Shown here one piece after another: positions 1-8,326 of a stretch of 49,244 bases of DNA (positions within the stretch are counted from its first letter, which is position 1; every line of letters starts with the position of its first letter). The position numbers and the translations under genes were made by a program. The DNA is from Rhodocyclaceae bacterium (lineage in GTDB: Bacteria > Pseudomonadota > Gammaproteobacteria > Burkholderiales > Rhodocyclaceae): assembly GCA_016791105.1 (NCBI GenBank), contig JAEUNM010000065.1:1-49244 (forward strand), read 5' to 3'. The notes beneath the pieces were generated by a model. The model was not told the DNA's origin. It saw nothing but the letters and a program-made list of their open reading frames with translations, and ran no database searches.

Positions 1-432
1 GCGGGGGAGGTGCTGAAAAGCCGAGAAAACGCGTTCTCAGCCGGTTTCGTTTGGACTGCCGTGCATGTTTGTCTCCCTGTTATCGTGTTGATGCAAGCAT
101 TGTAGGTAGGCTCACCAAATAGTGAAAATTTTTTTCCAAACTGTTCACTTTTTGCACAACTCTGTTTCTATGCGTTTTTTTTGAGTGCATTAGCTGCCGA
201 TAGCGGCTCGAGGAAATGGTGTGAACACGATCAACAGAAAAACTCCGGGCGGGGCTGCGGGCGCATATTGCCGGCGGAAAATGCTGGCGGGCAGTGGCCA
301 GGGCCATATCGTCAGGAGCGGCCGCGGGTGCCGACAAGCAAGGTATTGCTGCGTGCGATGGCGTGAATTCCGCTCCGACCAAGGCTATTCACCAAATGGA
401 GCGCGTTTGTACTGCACAGCACGGATATCCCT
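1..432. other. Non-coding left edge upstream of the MhpR-like regulator
   Basis: No convincing gene lies here. Positions 60-180 are clearly AT-richer than the rest of the window and include T-runs around 128-135 and 174-181, as expected of a promoter zone. On the minus strand an ATG at 66-64 follows a good AGGGAG ribosome-binding sequence, but its frame stops after nine codons (MHGSPNETG). It could be a leader peptide, or the start of a divergent gene damaged by a frameshift. IclR regulators of this type often face the operon they control, so a divergent target beyond the left edge is plausible but unseen. Confidence 0.4.
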
Positions 433-1239
433 ATGAGACCCAATTCCGGATCTGCCTATAGCACTGTGCAAGGACTTTGCCGCGGCCTGTCCATCCTGCG
501 TGCGATCAACCTTTCGGCCAACGGCTGGGCCACGATCGGCGAACTGAGCGCGGAAACCGGCCTGCATCGCACCACTGTCCGCCGCATGCTGGAAACGCTC
601 CAGACGGAAGGTTATGTTCGGCGCAGCGCCTCCGACGACAGTTACCGCTTGAACCAGAAAGTGCGGCAACTGAGCGACGGCTTTACCGACGACGAATGGA
701 TATCCGAAATTGCCAACCCGGTGCTGGGCGAATTGCTGAAAAAAGTCGTCTGGCCGTCCGACCTATGCACGCTGGACGGCGATAGCATGCTGGTGCGCGA
801 AACCACGCATCGCTTCAGTCCGCTGTCGTTTCATCGCGCCATGATCCGGCAGCGCATGCCGATTCTGTTTACCGCCGCCGGGCGTTCCTATCTGGCATTC
901 TGCCGTGACGAGGAAAGGGCGCAGATACTGCAATTGCTTGAATCCGGTCATGACGACCAGGCCGCTTTTGCGCGCAACCGCAAGCTGGTCGAGCAGTTGC
1001 TGGATAAGGTACGTCGCCAGGGTTATGCGACCAATGAGGGCGAATGGAGCCCACAGAGCAAAATTTCGGCGATAGGCATGCCGGTCAGGTATGAAGGCTA
1101 CGCCCTGGCTTCGATCAATGTGGTGTTCCTCAAAAAGGCGCTCACGCTGGACGAAGCGGTCGTGCGATTGCTCCCGGCGCTGGAAAAAGCCGTGGTGAAA
1201 ATAGAAAAAGCACTGAATCGCGCGCCGCCTACGCCCTAG
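433..1239 (+). CDS. mhpR: IclR-family transcriptional regulator, MhpR-like
   Basis: This 268-residue protein is a DNA-binding regulator of the IclR family. Residues about 10-75 form the winged helix-turn-helix, with the recognition segment GLHRTTVRRMLETLQ at 43-57 followed by EGYVRRS. The rest is the IclR effector-binding domain. Several stretches (HRTTVRRMLETLQ, KVRQLS, the VVWP segment, VRETTHRFSPLSFHRAM) closely resemble E. coli MhpR, the activator of 3-(3-hydroxyphenyl)propionate degradation, so an aromatic acid is a reasonable guess for its ligand. No catabolic genes are in view; targets may lie left of the window. The ATG start gives a full-length family protein, though its ribosome-binding site is weak. 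The family call is firm; the inducer is inferred. Confidence 0.88.
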   Translation: MRPNSGSAYSTVQGLCRGLSILRAINLSANGWATIGELSAETGLHRTTVRRMLETLQTEGYVRRSASDDSYRLNQKVRQLSDGFTDDEWISEIANPVLGELLKKVVWPSDLCTLDGDSMLVRETTHRFSPLSFHRAMIRQRMPILFTAAGRSYLAFCRDEERAQILQLLESGHDDQAAFARNRKLVEQLLDKVRRQGYATNEGEWSPQSKISAIGMPVRYEGYALASINVVFLKKALTLDEAVVRLLPALEKAVVKIEKALNRAPPTP

Positions 1240-1257
1240 CGCAAGTATGCGTGGCCA

Positions 1258-1286
1258 TGTCGCGGCGCTGTCACGTGTGCTACAAT
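1258..1286 (+). promoter_or_regulatory. Putative sigma-70 promoter with extended -10 for the pabB-pabC gene
   Basis: In the 204-base gap after the IclR gene, TGCTACAAT (1278-1286) is a good extended -10 element (TGn followed by TACAAT). No strong -35 is visible near 1258-1263, which is acceptable for an extended -10 promoter. It leaves a leader of about 150 bases before the ATG at 1444. Confidence 0.35.
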
Positions 1287-1443
1287 CGGGCCGATCGTCA
1301 AGTTCGCCGCGCTCCGGCGCAAGCCGGGCACTGGCGCCGCTGCGGCGGTGATACCTGCATATGCTTTCCCATTCGATATTTGTGTCTGCGCGGCCGTGGG
1401 CGCCTGAAACAGGCTGCGCGCGGCAGGCCCGGCACGCCTCGCC

Positions 1444-3267
1444 ATGACTTGCGCAAACACCTGTTTTGCTTTGCTGGATGACAGCCGGGCCGGCCCGGAC
1501 CGCGCTTCCAGCCGCTTGTACACAGACTTTGTGCGGCTGCTGGCGGCGCCTGACGTGGCCGATCTGGCGGCCTGGAGTACGGCGCTCGATGCTGCGTTGG
1601 CGCAGGGCTGCCATGCCGTCCTGCTGGCGGATTACGAATGGGGCGCGCGCGCGATGGGCGTGCCGGCACTGGCCGGCGCGCAGCCGGCACAACTTGCCGC
1701 GCTGTTGTTCCGCCAATGTGCGCGCATGACGGTGGCCGAAGTGGATGCATGGCTCGCCGCGCGCAGCGGCGCCGCAGCCGGCGTCTATGCGCTGCGCGCA
1801 AGCGTCGATTGGCGGCAGTTCGAAGCCGCGATTGCACACATTCACGCCGCGATCCGGGATGGCGAAAGCTATCAGGTCAATTACAGTTATCGGCTCGGGT
1901 TTCAAGCCCACGGATCGCCGCTGGCCTTGTATCGCAAGCTGCGCGCGCGGCAGCCGGTGCCCTATGGCGCCTTGATCGAATTGCCCGGCGCGCCGGCGCC
2001 GCGCTACGTGCTGTCCCTGTCGCCGGAATTGTTCGTGCGCAAAACCGGCGCGGCATTGATCGCTCAGCCGATGAAAGGCACGGCGGCACTACCGGCCGAT
2101 GCTGCGGACCATGCCGCCGCCGCGGCGCGGCTTGCGGCAGACCCGAAAACGCGCGCCGAAAACCTCATGATCGTCGATTTGCTACGCAACGACCTCGGCC
2201 GCGTCGCGCGCACCGGCAGCGTGGCGGTGCCCAAGCTGTTCGACGTCGAAACGCACGGTTCAGTATTGCAGATGGTATCCACCATCCGCGCCGAGCTGCG
2301 CGACGGGCTGGGCCTGGCCGATGTGCTGCAAGCCCTGTTTCCCTGCGGGTCGGTAACCGGCGCGCCGAAACACCGCAGCATGCAGATCATTGCTGCGCTG
2401 GAGACCGCGCCGCGCGGGCTGTATACGGGGGCGATAGGCTGGGCCGACGGGCAGGGCGATTGCTGCCTGTCGGTGGCGATCCGCACCTTGTTGCTGGGAG
2501 CGCGCGGTGACGGTACGTATTGCGGCGAATTGGGCGTGGGCGCCGGCATCGTGATCGACAGCCGGGCCGCCGACGAATATGCCGAATGCCGGCTCAAAGC
2601 CGAATTTTTGACGGGGCTGGGGGCGGGCTTTGCGCTGTTCGAAACGCTGTATGCGACACGCGAGGAGGGCGTGCGCCACCTGACGCGGCACCTGGCGCGG
2701 CTTGCCGCGAGTGCCGCCGAACTGGGGTTTGTCTGCGACGCCGCACGCATCGCTGCTGCGCTCGCCGCGCGCGCGGCCGAACTGCCGCCCGGCACGCCCT
2801 GCCGCCTGCGCCTGCAACTCGAATATTCGGGCGAATTCGCACTGACCCATGCGCCGCTCGCGGCGCTGGTGCCGGGACCGATCAAGGTCGGCTGTACCAC
2901 CGCGGCGGCATCGGCGCCGCCGGCACTATTGCGCCACAAAACCACTTTGCGCAGTGCTTACGATGCAGCCATGGCGGCGGCCGAAGCAGGCGGCAAATTC
3001 GATCTCCTGTTCTTCAACGCGGCCGGCGAATTAACCGAAGGTGCGCGCAGCAATGTGTTCGTGCGCCTGGATGGATGCTGGTACACCCCGCCGCTCGCGG
3101 CCGGCGTATTACCGGGCGTGATGCGCGGCGTACTGCTGGACGATCCGCAGTGGGGCGCGCGCGAACGCCGGCTCACGCGCGCGGATTTGGCGCGTGCCGA
3201 GCGCATCGTGCTGTGCAACGCGCTGCGCGGCGTGCTGGAAGCGCGTTTGGCGCTGGACTCGGAGTGA
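1444..3267 (+). CDS. pabB: Aminodeoxychorismate synthase component I fused to 4-amino-4-deoxychorismate lyase (PabB-PabC)
   Basis: This 607-residue bifunctional enzyme of folate synthesis should convert chorismate plus ammonia to 4-amino-4-deoxychorismate and then release pyruvate to give p-aminobenzoate. Residues about 1-390 are a chorismate-binding domain: QPMKGT near 208-213, ENLMIVDLLRNDLGRV near 239, GSVTGAPKHRSMQ near 302, and the closing E-x-x-L-K segment (YAECRLKAEFL). From GFALFETL (about 395) the protein is a class-IV PLP aminotransferase/lyase; HKTTLRSAYDA near 498 holds the expected PLP lysine and ELTEGARSNVFV follows. Such fusions are known in Proteobacteria. The glutamine amidotransferase PabA is not nearby, so ammonia must come from a subunit encoded elsewhere. 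No clear ribosome-binding site precedes the ATG, so the exact start is less certain than the identity. Confidence 0.92.
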   Translation: MTCANTCFALLDDSRAGPDRASSRLYTDFVRLLAAPDVADLAAWSTALDAALAQGCHAVLLADYEWGARAMGVPALAGAQPAQLAALLFRQCARMTVAEVDAWLAARSGAAAGVYALRASVDWRQFEAAIAHIHAAIRDGESYQVNYSYRLGFQAHGSPLALYRKLRARQPVPYGALIELPGAPAPRYVLSLSPELFVRKTGAALIAQPMKGTAALPADAADHAAAAARLAADPKTRAENLMIVDLLRNDLGRVARTGSVAVPKLFDVETHGSVLQMVSTIRAELRDGLGLADVLQALFPCGSVTGAPKHRSMQIIAALETAPRGLYTGAIGWADGQGDCCLSVAIRTLLLGARGDGTYCGELGVGAGIVIDSRAADEYAECRLKAEFLTGLGAGFALFETLYATREEGVRHLTRHLARLAASAAELGFVCDAARIAAALAARAAELPPGTPCRLRLQLEYSGEFALTHAPLAALVPGPIKVGCTTAAASAPPALLRHKTTLRSAYDAAMAAAEAGGKFDLLFFNAAGELTEGARSNVFVRLDGCWYTPPLAAGVLPGVMRGVLLDDPQWGARERRLTRADLARAERIVLCNALRGVLEARLALDSE

Positions 3268-3310
3268 GCCCGTCCGTATCAATGAGGGTGAAAACCTGCG
3301 AAAGGTCGCG

Positions 3311-3413
3311 ATTCGAGCGCGGGCAAAGCAAGCAAAAACGCAAGCCGCCTTGCGCTTGAATTCCGCCTGCCCTTGGGGGCACGGGCGTCCCGCCCGCGGT
3401 CGCAGCCGCCGGG
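3311..3413 (+). repeat. REP-like GC-rich repeat, copy 1 (direct)
   Basis: The unit begins ATTCGAGCGCGGGCAA, continues through AACGCAAGCCGCCT and GCGCTTGAATTCCGCC, and ends in a palindromic core (3373-3407, containing GGGCGTCCCGCCCGCGGTCG) followed by CAGCCGCCGGG. A second direct copy starts at 3459. The core can fold on itself, as in REP/BIME elements. Confidence 0.75.
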
Positions 3414-3423
3414 GGTGAATACG

Positions 3424-3446
3424 CGGGCGAGACGCCCGCGCCCCCA
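3424..3446 (-). repeat. REP-like repeat core, inverted copy
   Basis: CGGGCGAGACGCCCGCGCCC and the following bases are the reverse complement of the palindromic core of the flanking direct copies, apart from a C/T change (GTCTCGCCC instead of GTCCCGCCC). The direct-inverted-direct order is typical of bacterial interspersed mosaic elements. Confidence 0.65.
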
Positions 3447-3458
3447 GGTTTGCGCCGG

Positions 3459-3572
3459 ATTCGAGCGCGGGCAAGAAAACCAAAACGCAAGCCGCCTGGC
3501 GCTTGAATTCCGCCGGGCTTGGGGGCGCGGGCGTCCCGCCCGCGGTCGCAGCCTTCGGTCGCAGCCGCCGGG
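3459..3572 (+). repeat. REP-like GC-rich repeat, copy 2 (direct)
   Basis: This second direct copy again opens with ATTCGAGCGCGGGCAA and carries the same core at 3519-3553. It differs from copy 1 by scattered substitutions and an extra GCAGCCTTCGGTC-type duplication near the end (3546-3563). Confidence 0.75.
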
Positions 3573-3769
3573 CGCAAATTCGCGCGCGCGAAGCCCACAG
3601 TCCGTGCGCGATCCACGCGCCGAGTGTTTGGGCACACCCGCTGGGTTATGGGCGTGTTGCCCGCGCGAATGGTGTCAGGGGTACCGGCGCAGGACGCGAC
3701 GTCCAAGCTCCCCATGGCCGGTCGTATGTCACCAGCCCCTGCATTTACCGCATCGGGACTGAGCCGGGC

Positions 3770-5197
3770 TTATTTTTCCGCCGTGCTGGCTTGCGGCTGC
3801 CAGCCGCCGCCCAGCGCGGCATAGAGACTTACGGTGGCCGCCAGTTGGGACTGGCGTGCGCGCAGGTAGGCCAGCGTGCTGTCATTACTGCTGCGCTGCG
3901 CATCCAGCACTTCCAGATAGGGCGAATAACCGGCGCGATAGCGCTTTTCTGCCAGATCGAGCGTGCGCTGCGTGGCCTGCATCTGGGTCTGCAACGCTTT
4001 CGTGCTTAGCGCGTACTGCTGGACGGCGTCCAGCGCGTCGCGCACTTCCGTGAATGCCGTGCGCACGCTCTGGATGTAGGTGGCCAGGGCCTGCTGCTGT
4101 TGCGCGCTGGCTTGATCCAGGCGTGCCTGGCGCTTGCCGCTATCGAAAATCGAATAGGTGAGCGCGAGGCCCAGGTTCCAGGTCGACGCCGGGCTGGTGA
4201 ATAAACTTGCCAGCGCCGGGCTCTGGCTGCCATAGGCGGCGGTGAGCATGATGGTCGGGAAAAGCGCACCTTTGGCCACGCCCACCATTGCGTTGGCGGC
4301 GTGCAGTTGTTCTTCGGCCTGGCGCAGATCGGGCCGCGCATCGAGCAGTTCGGAGGGCAGGCCGGCAGGCGGCAAAGGTGGCGCGCTCAGGGTGCGCAGG
4401 TCGGCCGGGGCGATCTGCAAGCCCAGATTGCCGGTCAGCAAGCCCAATTGGTGTTCGGCCGCCGCGCGCTGGCGCTGCAGGTCGGCGGTCTGGGCGCGGA
4501 TCGCGGCGGCCGCGCCGAGCGCCTGCTGCAAGTCCAGGTCGGAGGACAGGCCGCGCTCGGCACGCGCCTGCGCAATGCGCAGGGCTTCTTCGCGCGCTTG
4601 CTGCGTGGTGCGCGACACGGCGATCTGCGCGTCCAGCGAACGCAGGTTCAGGTAGGCGCTGGTGACCTGGCTTACCAAGGTCAGTTCCACGGTATCGCGC
4701 GCGGCGCGCGAGGCCAGCGCCTGGGCGCGCGCCGATTCGCCGGCGCGGCGCAATTTGCCCCAGAAATCCAGTTCGAAGCTGGTACTCAAGTTGCCGGTCA
4801 GGGTTTTGGTCTGCAGCGGCGCGGTAGCCGAACGACTGGGGTTCACGCTGCTGGCGCGTGCGCGGGTGCTGCCCAGATTGGCGTCGACGGGCGGAAACCA
4901 GGCCGATTCGACTTCGCGCGCATACGCGTCCGCCTGGTCTATGCGCGCTGCCGCGAGCGCGATGTTGGCGTTGCCGGCCAATGCTTCAGCCACCAGTTTA
5001 TTGAGCGTGTCGTCCTCGAACAGCTTCCACCAGCCGCGCTCCACCGCAGGACTGGCGGCAGCGGCTGTGCCGGCTTCGTAGCTGGCCGGCAAGCCGGCAT
5101 CGGGCCGTTGGTAATCCGGCCCGAACATGCAGCCGCTGAGCAGCGACGTTGCGACGCTTGCGGCGAGCAGGCCGCGCAGGGGGCGGGGCGCGTTCAT
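3770..5197 (-). CDS. RND efflux outer-membrane lipoprotein, NodT/OprM type
   Basis: This is the outer-membrane channel of a tripartite multidrug efflux pump, a trimeric beta-barrel with a periplasmic alpha-barrel. The protein has 475 residues. The ATG at 5197 was chosen because it is followed directly by a lipoprotein signal, MNAPRPLRGLLAASVATSLLSGC, with lipobox LSGC and acylated Cys23. This start overlaps the pump stop codon by four bases (ATGA), implying translational coupling. After the signal comes FGPDYQRP, the usual mature start of OprM/NodT proteins, and then two outer-membrane-factor repeats with long helical segments rich in A, Q and R. Length is normal for the family. It is the last gene of the efflux operon. 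The family call is very secure; drug specificity cannot be read. Confidence 0.93.
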   Translation of the reverse strand: MNAPRPLRGLLAASVATSLLSGCMFGPDYQRPDAGLPASYEAGTAAAASPAVERGWWKLFEDDTLNKLVAEALAGNANIALAAARIDQADAYAREVESAWFPPVDANLGSTRARASSVNPSRSATAPLQTKTLTGNLSTSFELDFWGKLRRAGESARAQALASRAARDTVELTLVSQVTSAYLNLRSLDAQIAVSRTTQQAREEALRIAQARAERGLSSDLDLQQALGAAAAIRAQTADLQRQRAAAEHQLGLLTGNLGLQIAPADLRTLSAPPLPPAGLPSELLDARPDLRQAEEQLHAANAMVGVAKGALFPTIMLTAAYGSQSPALASLFTSPASTWNLGLALTYSIFDSGKRQARLDQASAQQQQALATYIQSVRTAFTEVRDALDAVQQYALSTKALQTQMQATQRTLDLAEKRYRAGYSPYLEVLDAQRSSNDSTLAYLRARQSQLAATVSLYAALGGGWQPQASTAEK

Positions 5198-8100
5198 CGT
5201 GCTTCCTCCGCGTCTGCCGAGGGCGCGGGCGACGCATCCTTGGGCGCTGTTTCGCGCGCCAGCCATTTGTAGAACAGCGGTACGAATATGGTGGCGATGA
5301 ATGTCGCCGCCAGCATGCCGCCGACCACACCGGTGCCCATGGAGCGGCGCGCACCGGCGCCGGCGCCGGTGGAAATGGCGAGCGGCAGCACGCCCAGCAC
5401 GAATGCCAGCGAGGTCATCACGATAGGGCGGAAGCGCAGGCGTGCGGCTTCGATCGCCGCCTGTTTGAGCGGCATGCCTTCGTGCTGTTTCTGCGAGGCG
5501 AATTCGACGATCAGGATGGCGTTTTTGGCCGCCAGACCGACCAGCACCACCAGCCCGATCTGGAAATAGATGTCGTTCGGCATGCCGCGCGAAAATACCG
5601 CCAGCAGGGCGCCGGCGAGCGCGAAGGGCACGGCCAGGATGACCGCCACCGGCAGCGACCAGCGCTCGAATTGCGCGGCAAGAATCAGAAATACCATCAC
5701 GATGCCGAACACGAAAGCGATGATGGACGCGCGGCCGCTGCGCTTTTCCTGAAAGGCCTGTCCGGTCCAGTCGATGCGGAAACCTTCCGGCAGCACCTGG
5801 GCGGCGGTTTCTTCCACCGCCCGTATGGCGTCGCCCGAACTATAGCCGGCAGCGGCATTGCCCAGCACTTTGGCGGCCACGAAGCCATTGAAGCGTTCCA
5901 CCATTTCCGGGCCGACGATGGGTTTTACGGTAGCCACCGTGGATAGCGGAATCATCGCGCCCGAAGCCGAGCGCACAAAGGGCTTGCCCAAATCTTCCGG
6001 CCGCATGCGGTGCGCGGCTTCGGCCTGCAATTCGACCTTGTAGGTTTTGCCGCCGCGGTTGAAATCATTCACGTACAGCGTGCCCATGGTGGCCTGCAGC
6101 GTGGCGTAAATCGCATCCAGCGGTATGCCCAGCGCGAGCGCCTTGGGTTCATCGACCTCGACGAAAAGCTGCGGCGCCGATACGCGGAAAAAACTATTTA
6201 CGCCGGTCAGTTCCGGCCGCTTGCGCAAGGCGTCTACAAATTGGCCGGATATTTGCGCCAGATGGCGCGCGTCGCCGTCGGCGCGATTTTGCAGATACAC
6301 CTCGAAGCCGCCGGCCGTGCCCAGGCCCTGGATGGCGGGCGGGTTGAACACCAGCCCCATACCTTCCGGCAACTGCATGCCGGCGCCGAGGTATTTTTTC
6401 TGCAGCATGTCGGCCGTCTGGGTGCGTTCTTCCCAGGGCGTGAACACGATGAAGGTGGTGGCCACGCTGGCGCGGTTATTGCCGGTGATGAAATCGATGC
6501 CGCGCACGAAAAACATGTTCTGCACCACTTCGGTCTGCACGCTTTTGCGGAAGCGCTCGGTGGCCGCCACGGTGCGTTCGCTGGATGCGCCATCCGGCAG
6601 GGTGACGAAGCCGAACAGATAGCCCTGGTCTTCCGAAGGCACGAAACTGCCCGGCACGATGCGGATGAGCGCTGCCGCCAGCACGATTACCAGTCCGAAT
6701 ACCAGCGTACCAATGATGCCGTGGCGCAGGGTAAGACCCACGGTGTCGGTGTAGAACCGGGTGAGCCAGGCGAAACCCTTGTTGAACGGGCGGAACAGTT
6801 TTGCCTCGCCATGTACGGGTTTCAGCAGGATGGCGCACAGGGCCGGGGTGAGCGTGAGCGCGACGATGCCGGAAATGACCACCGCCACCGCCACGGTGAC
6901 GGCGAACTGCTGGTACAGCTTGCCGGCGATGCCGCCCAGGAAGGCGACCGGTATGAATACCGCGCACAGCACCAGCACGATGGCCACCACCGCGCTGGAT
7001 ACTTCCCGCATGGCTTCGATGGCGGCCGCGCGCGGCGCCATTTTTTGTTCGCTCATGAGGCGTTCGACGTTTTCCAGCACCACGATGGCGTCATCGACCA
7101 CGATGCCGATGGCCAGCACCATCGCGAACAGCGTGAGGGTGTTGATGGAAAAGCCGAACAGCCACAGCCCGGCGAAGGTGCCGATCAGCGATACCGGCAC
7201 GGCGATGATGGGTATCAGCGTGGCGCGCCAGTTCTGCAGGAACAGGAATACCACGCCCACCACCAGCAGCGCGGCTTCGATCAGGGTTTTGATGACCTCG
7301 CGCGCCGACGCCTGGATGAAGCGCGTGGTGTCATAGGGCACGATGTATTCGATGCCCTGCGGGAAGCGCTTGGACAGTTCTTCCATTTTGGCGCGCACGG
7401 CGCGCGAGGTTTCGAGCGCATTGGCGCCGGACTGCAGATAAACCCCCATGCCCGACACCGGCTGGCCATTCACGGTGACGCTGCGATCGTAATTTTCCGC
7501 GCCCAGTTCGACCCGCGCGATGTCTTTCAGGCGCAGCAAGGACCCGCGCGCGTCCGAGCGCAGGGCGATGTTTTCGAATTGTTCCGGCGTCAGCAGGCGG
7601 CCTTTCGCGCTTACCGTATAGGTCAGTTGCTGGCCGGCCACGCCGGGATCCTGGCCGATCTTGCCGGCGGCGTTCTGCGCGTTCTGCACGCGTATGGCAT
7701 TGGCCACGTCGGTGGTCGTAATGCCGTATTTGGCCATCAGATCGGGCTTCAGCCACACGCGCATGGCGTATTGCGCGTCGAATTGCTGCGCGTCGCCCAC
7801 GCCGGGCACGCGGCGCACTTCTTCGACTACGTTGGCGCCCAGGTAATTGGCCAGAAAAAGGCTGTCGTAGCGGCCGTCGGGCGATTTGAGCGCAGTAAAC
7901 AAGAGCAGATTGTTGGAGCGCTTCTGCGCCAGCACGCCGGTGCGCCGCACATCGTCCGGCAGGCGCGGTTCTGCCACCTTGACGCGGTTATTCACGGCCA
8001 CCAGTGCCGTATCGGGATTGGTGCCGACTTCGAACGTGACGGTAATCGTCACCGTGCCGGCCGAGGTGGATGCCGAATTGAAATACAGCAGGCCTTCGAC

Positions 8101-8313
8101 GCCGGATAGCTGTTCCTCTATCGGCGCCGCCACGGTTTTGGCCAGGGTTTCGGCATTGGCGCCGGGATAGCTGGCGGTAATGATGACCGTGGGCGGCGTG
8201 ATTTCCGGATATTGCGATACCGGCAGCGTGAGCGAGGCCATGATGCCGGCGATCACGATGATGATGGAAATGACCGACGAAAAAATCGGCCGGCCTATGA
8301 AGAAGCGGGACAT
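5194..8313 (-). CDS. RND multidrug efflux pump permease, AcrB/MexB (HAE1) type
   Basis: This 1039-residue inner-membrane proton/drug antiporter has the normal HAE1 length. It starts MSRFFIGRPIFSSVISI, the classic N-terminus, and shows the two-fold RND layout with twelve membrane helices and two large periplasmic loops. The proton-relay aspartates are in IGIVVDDAIVVLENVER (TM4) and the relay lysine in GLAAKNAILIVEF (TM10). It lies 13 bases after the membrane fusion protein gene and overlaps the outer-membrane gene by four bases, so the three form one operon. The cytoplasmic tail is short and acidic (ASADAEEAR). Substrates are probably hydrophobic drugs, solvents or bile-like compounds by family precedent; this is inference. 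Confidence 0.95.
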   Translation of the reverse strand: MSRFFIGRPIFSSVISIIIVIAGIMASLTLPVSQYPEITPPTVIITASYPGANAETLAKTVAAPIEEQLSGVEGLLYFNSASTSAGTVTITVTFEVGTNPDTALVAVNNRVKVAEPRLPDDVRRTGVLAQKRSNNLLLFTALKSPDGRYDSLFLANYLGANVVEEVRRVPGVGDAQQFDAQYAMRVWLKPDLMAKYGITTTDVANAIRVQNAQNAAGKIGQDPGVAGQQLTYTVSAKGRLLTPEQFENIALRSDARGSLLRLKDIARVELGAENYDRSVTVNGQPVSGMGVYLQSGANALETSRAVRAKMEELSKRFPQGIEYIVPYDTTRFIQASAREVIKTLIEAALLVVGVVFLFLQNWRATLIPIIAVPVSLIGTFAGLWLFGFSINTLTLFAMVLAIGIVVDDAIVVLENVERLMSEQKMAPRAAAIEAMREVSSAVVAIVLVLCAVFIPVAFLGGIAGKLYQQFAVTVAVAVVISGIVALTLTPALCAILLKPVHGEAKLFRPFNKGFAWLTRFYTDTVGLTLRHGIIGTLVFGLVIVLAAALIRIVPGSFVPSEDQGYLFGFVTLPDGASSERTVAATERFRKSVQTEVVQNMFFVRGIDFITGNNRASVATTFIVFTPWEERTQTADMLQKKYLGAGMQLPEGMGLVFNPPAIQGLGTAGGFEVYLQNRADGDARHLAQISGQFVDALRKRPELTGVNSFFRVSAPQLFVEVDEPKALALGIPLDAIYATLQATMGTLYVNDFNRGGKTYKVELQAEAAHRMRPEDLGKPFVRSASGAMIPLSTVATVKPIVGPEMVERFNGFVAAKVLGNAAAGYSSGDAIRAVEETAAQVLPEGFRIDWTGQAFQEKRSGRASIIAFVFGIVMVFLILAAQFERWSLPVAVILAVPFALAGALLAVFSRGMPNDIYFQIGLVVLVGLAAKNAILIVEFASQKQHEGMPLKQAAIEAARLRFRPIVMTSLAFVLGVLPLAISTGAGAGARRSMGTGVVGGMLAATFIATIFVPLFYKWLARETAPKDASPAPSADAEEAR

Positions 8314-8326
8314 GCGCGGCGCTCCT

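Larger units (their letters stand above)
3268..3769. other. Convergent intergenic region rich in GC palindromic repeats
   Basis: This 502-base stretch separates two convergent genes and has no credible coding frame. It holds two direct copies of a roughly 105-base unit and an inverted core copy between them (entered separately). Around 3630-3664 there is a further bulged hairpin (GGGCACACCC ... GGGCGTGTTGCCC). There is no T-run typical of an intrinsic terminator, but the hairpins could end or stabilise transcripts arriving from both sides. Confidence 0.6.

Noticed and set aside
6010..8109. A 699-codon open frame on the plus strand
   Set aside because: It is antisense to the RND permease, whose motifs and length are unambiguous. 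The translation (rich in H, G, R, Q) is typical of the opposite strand of GC-rich coding DNA.
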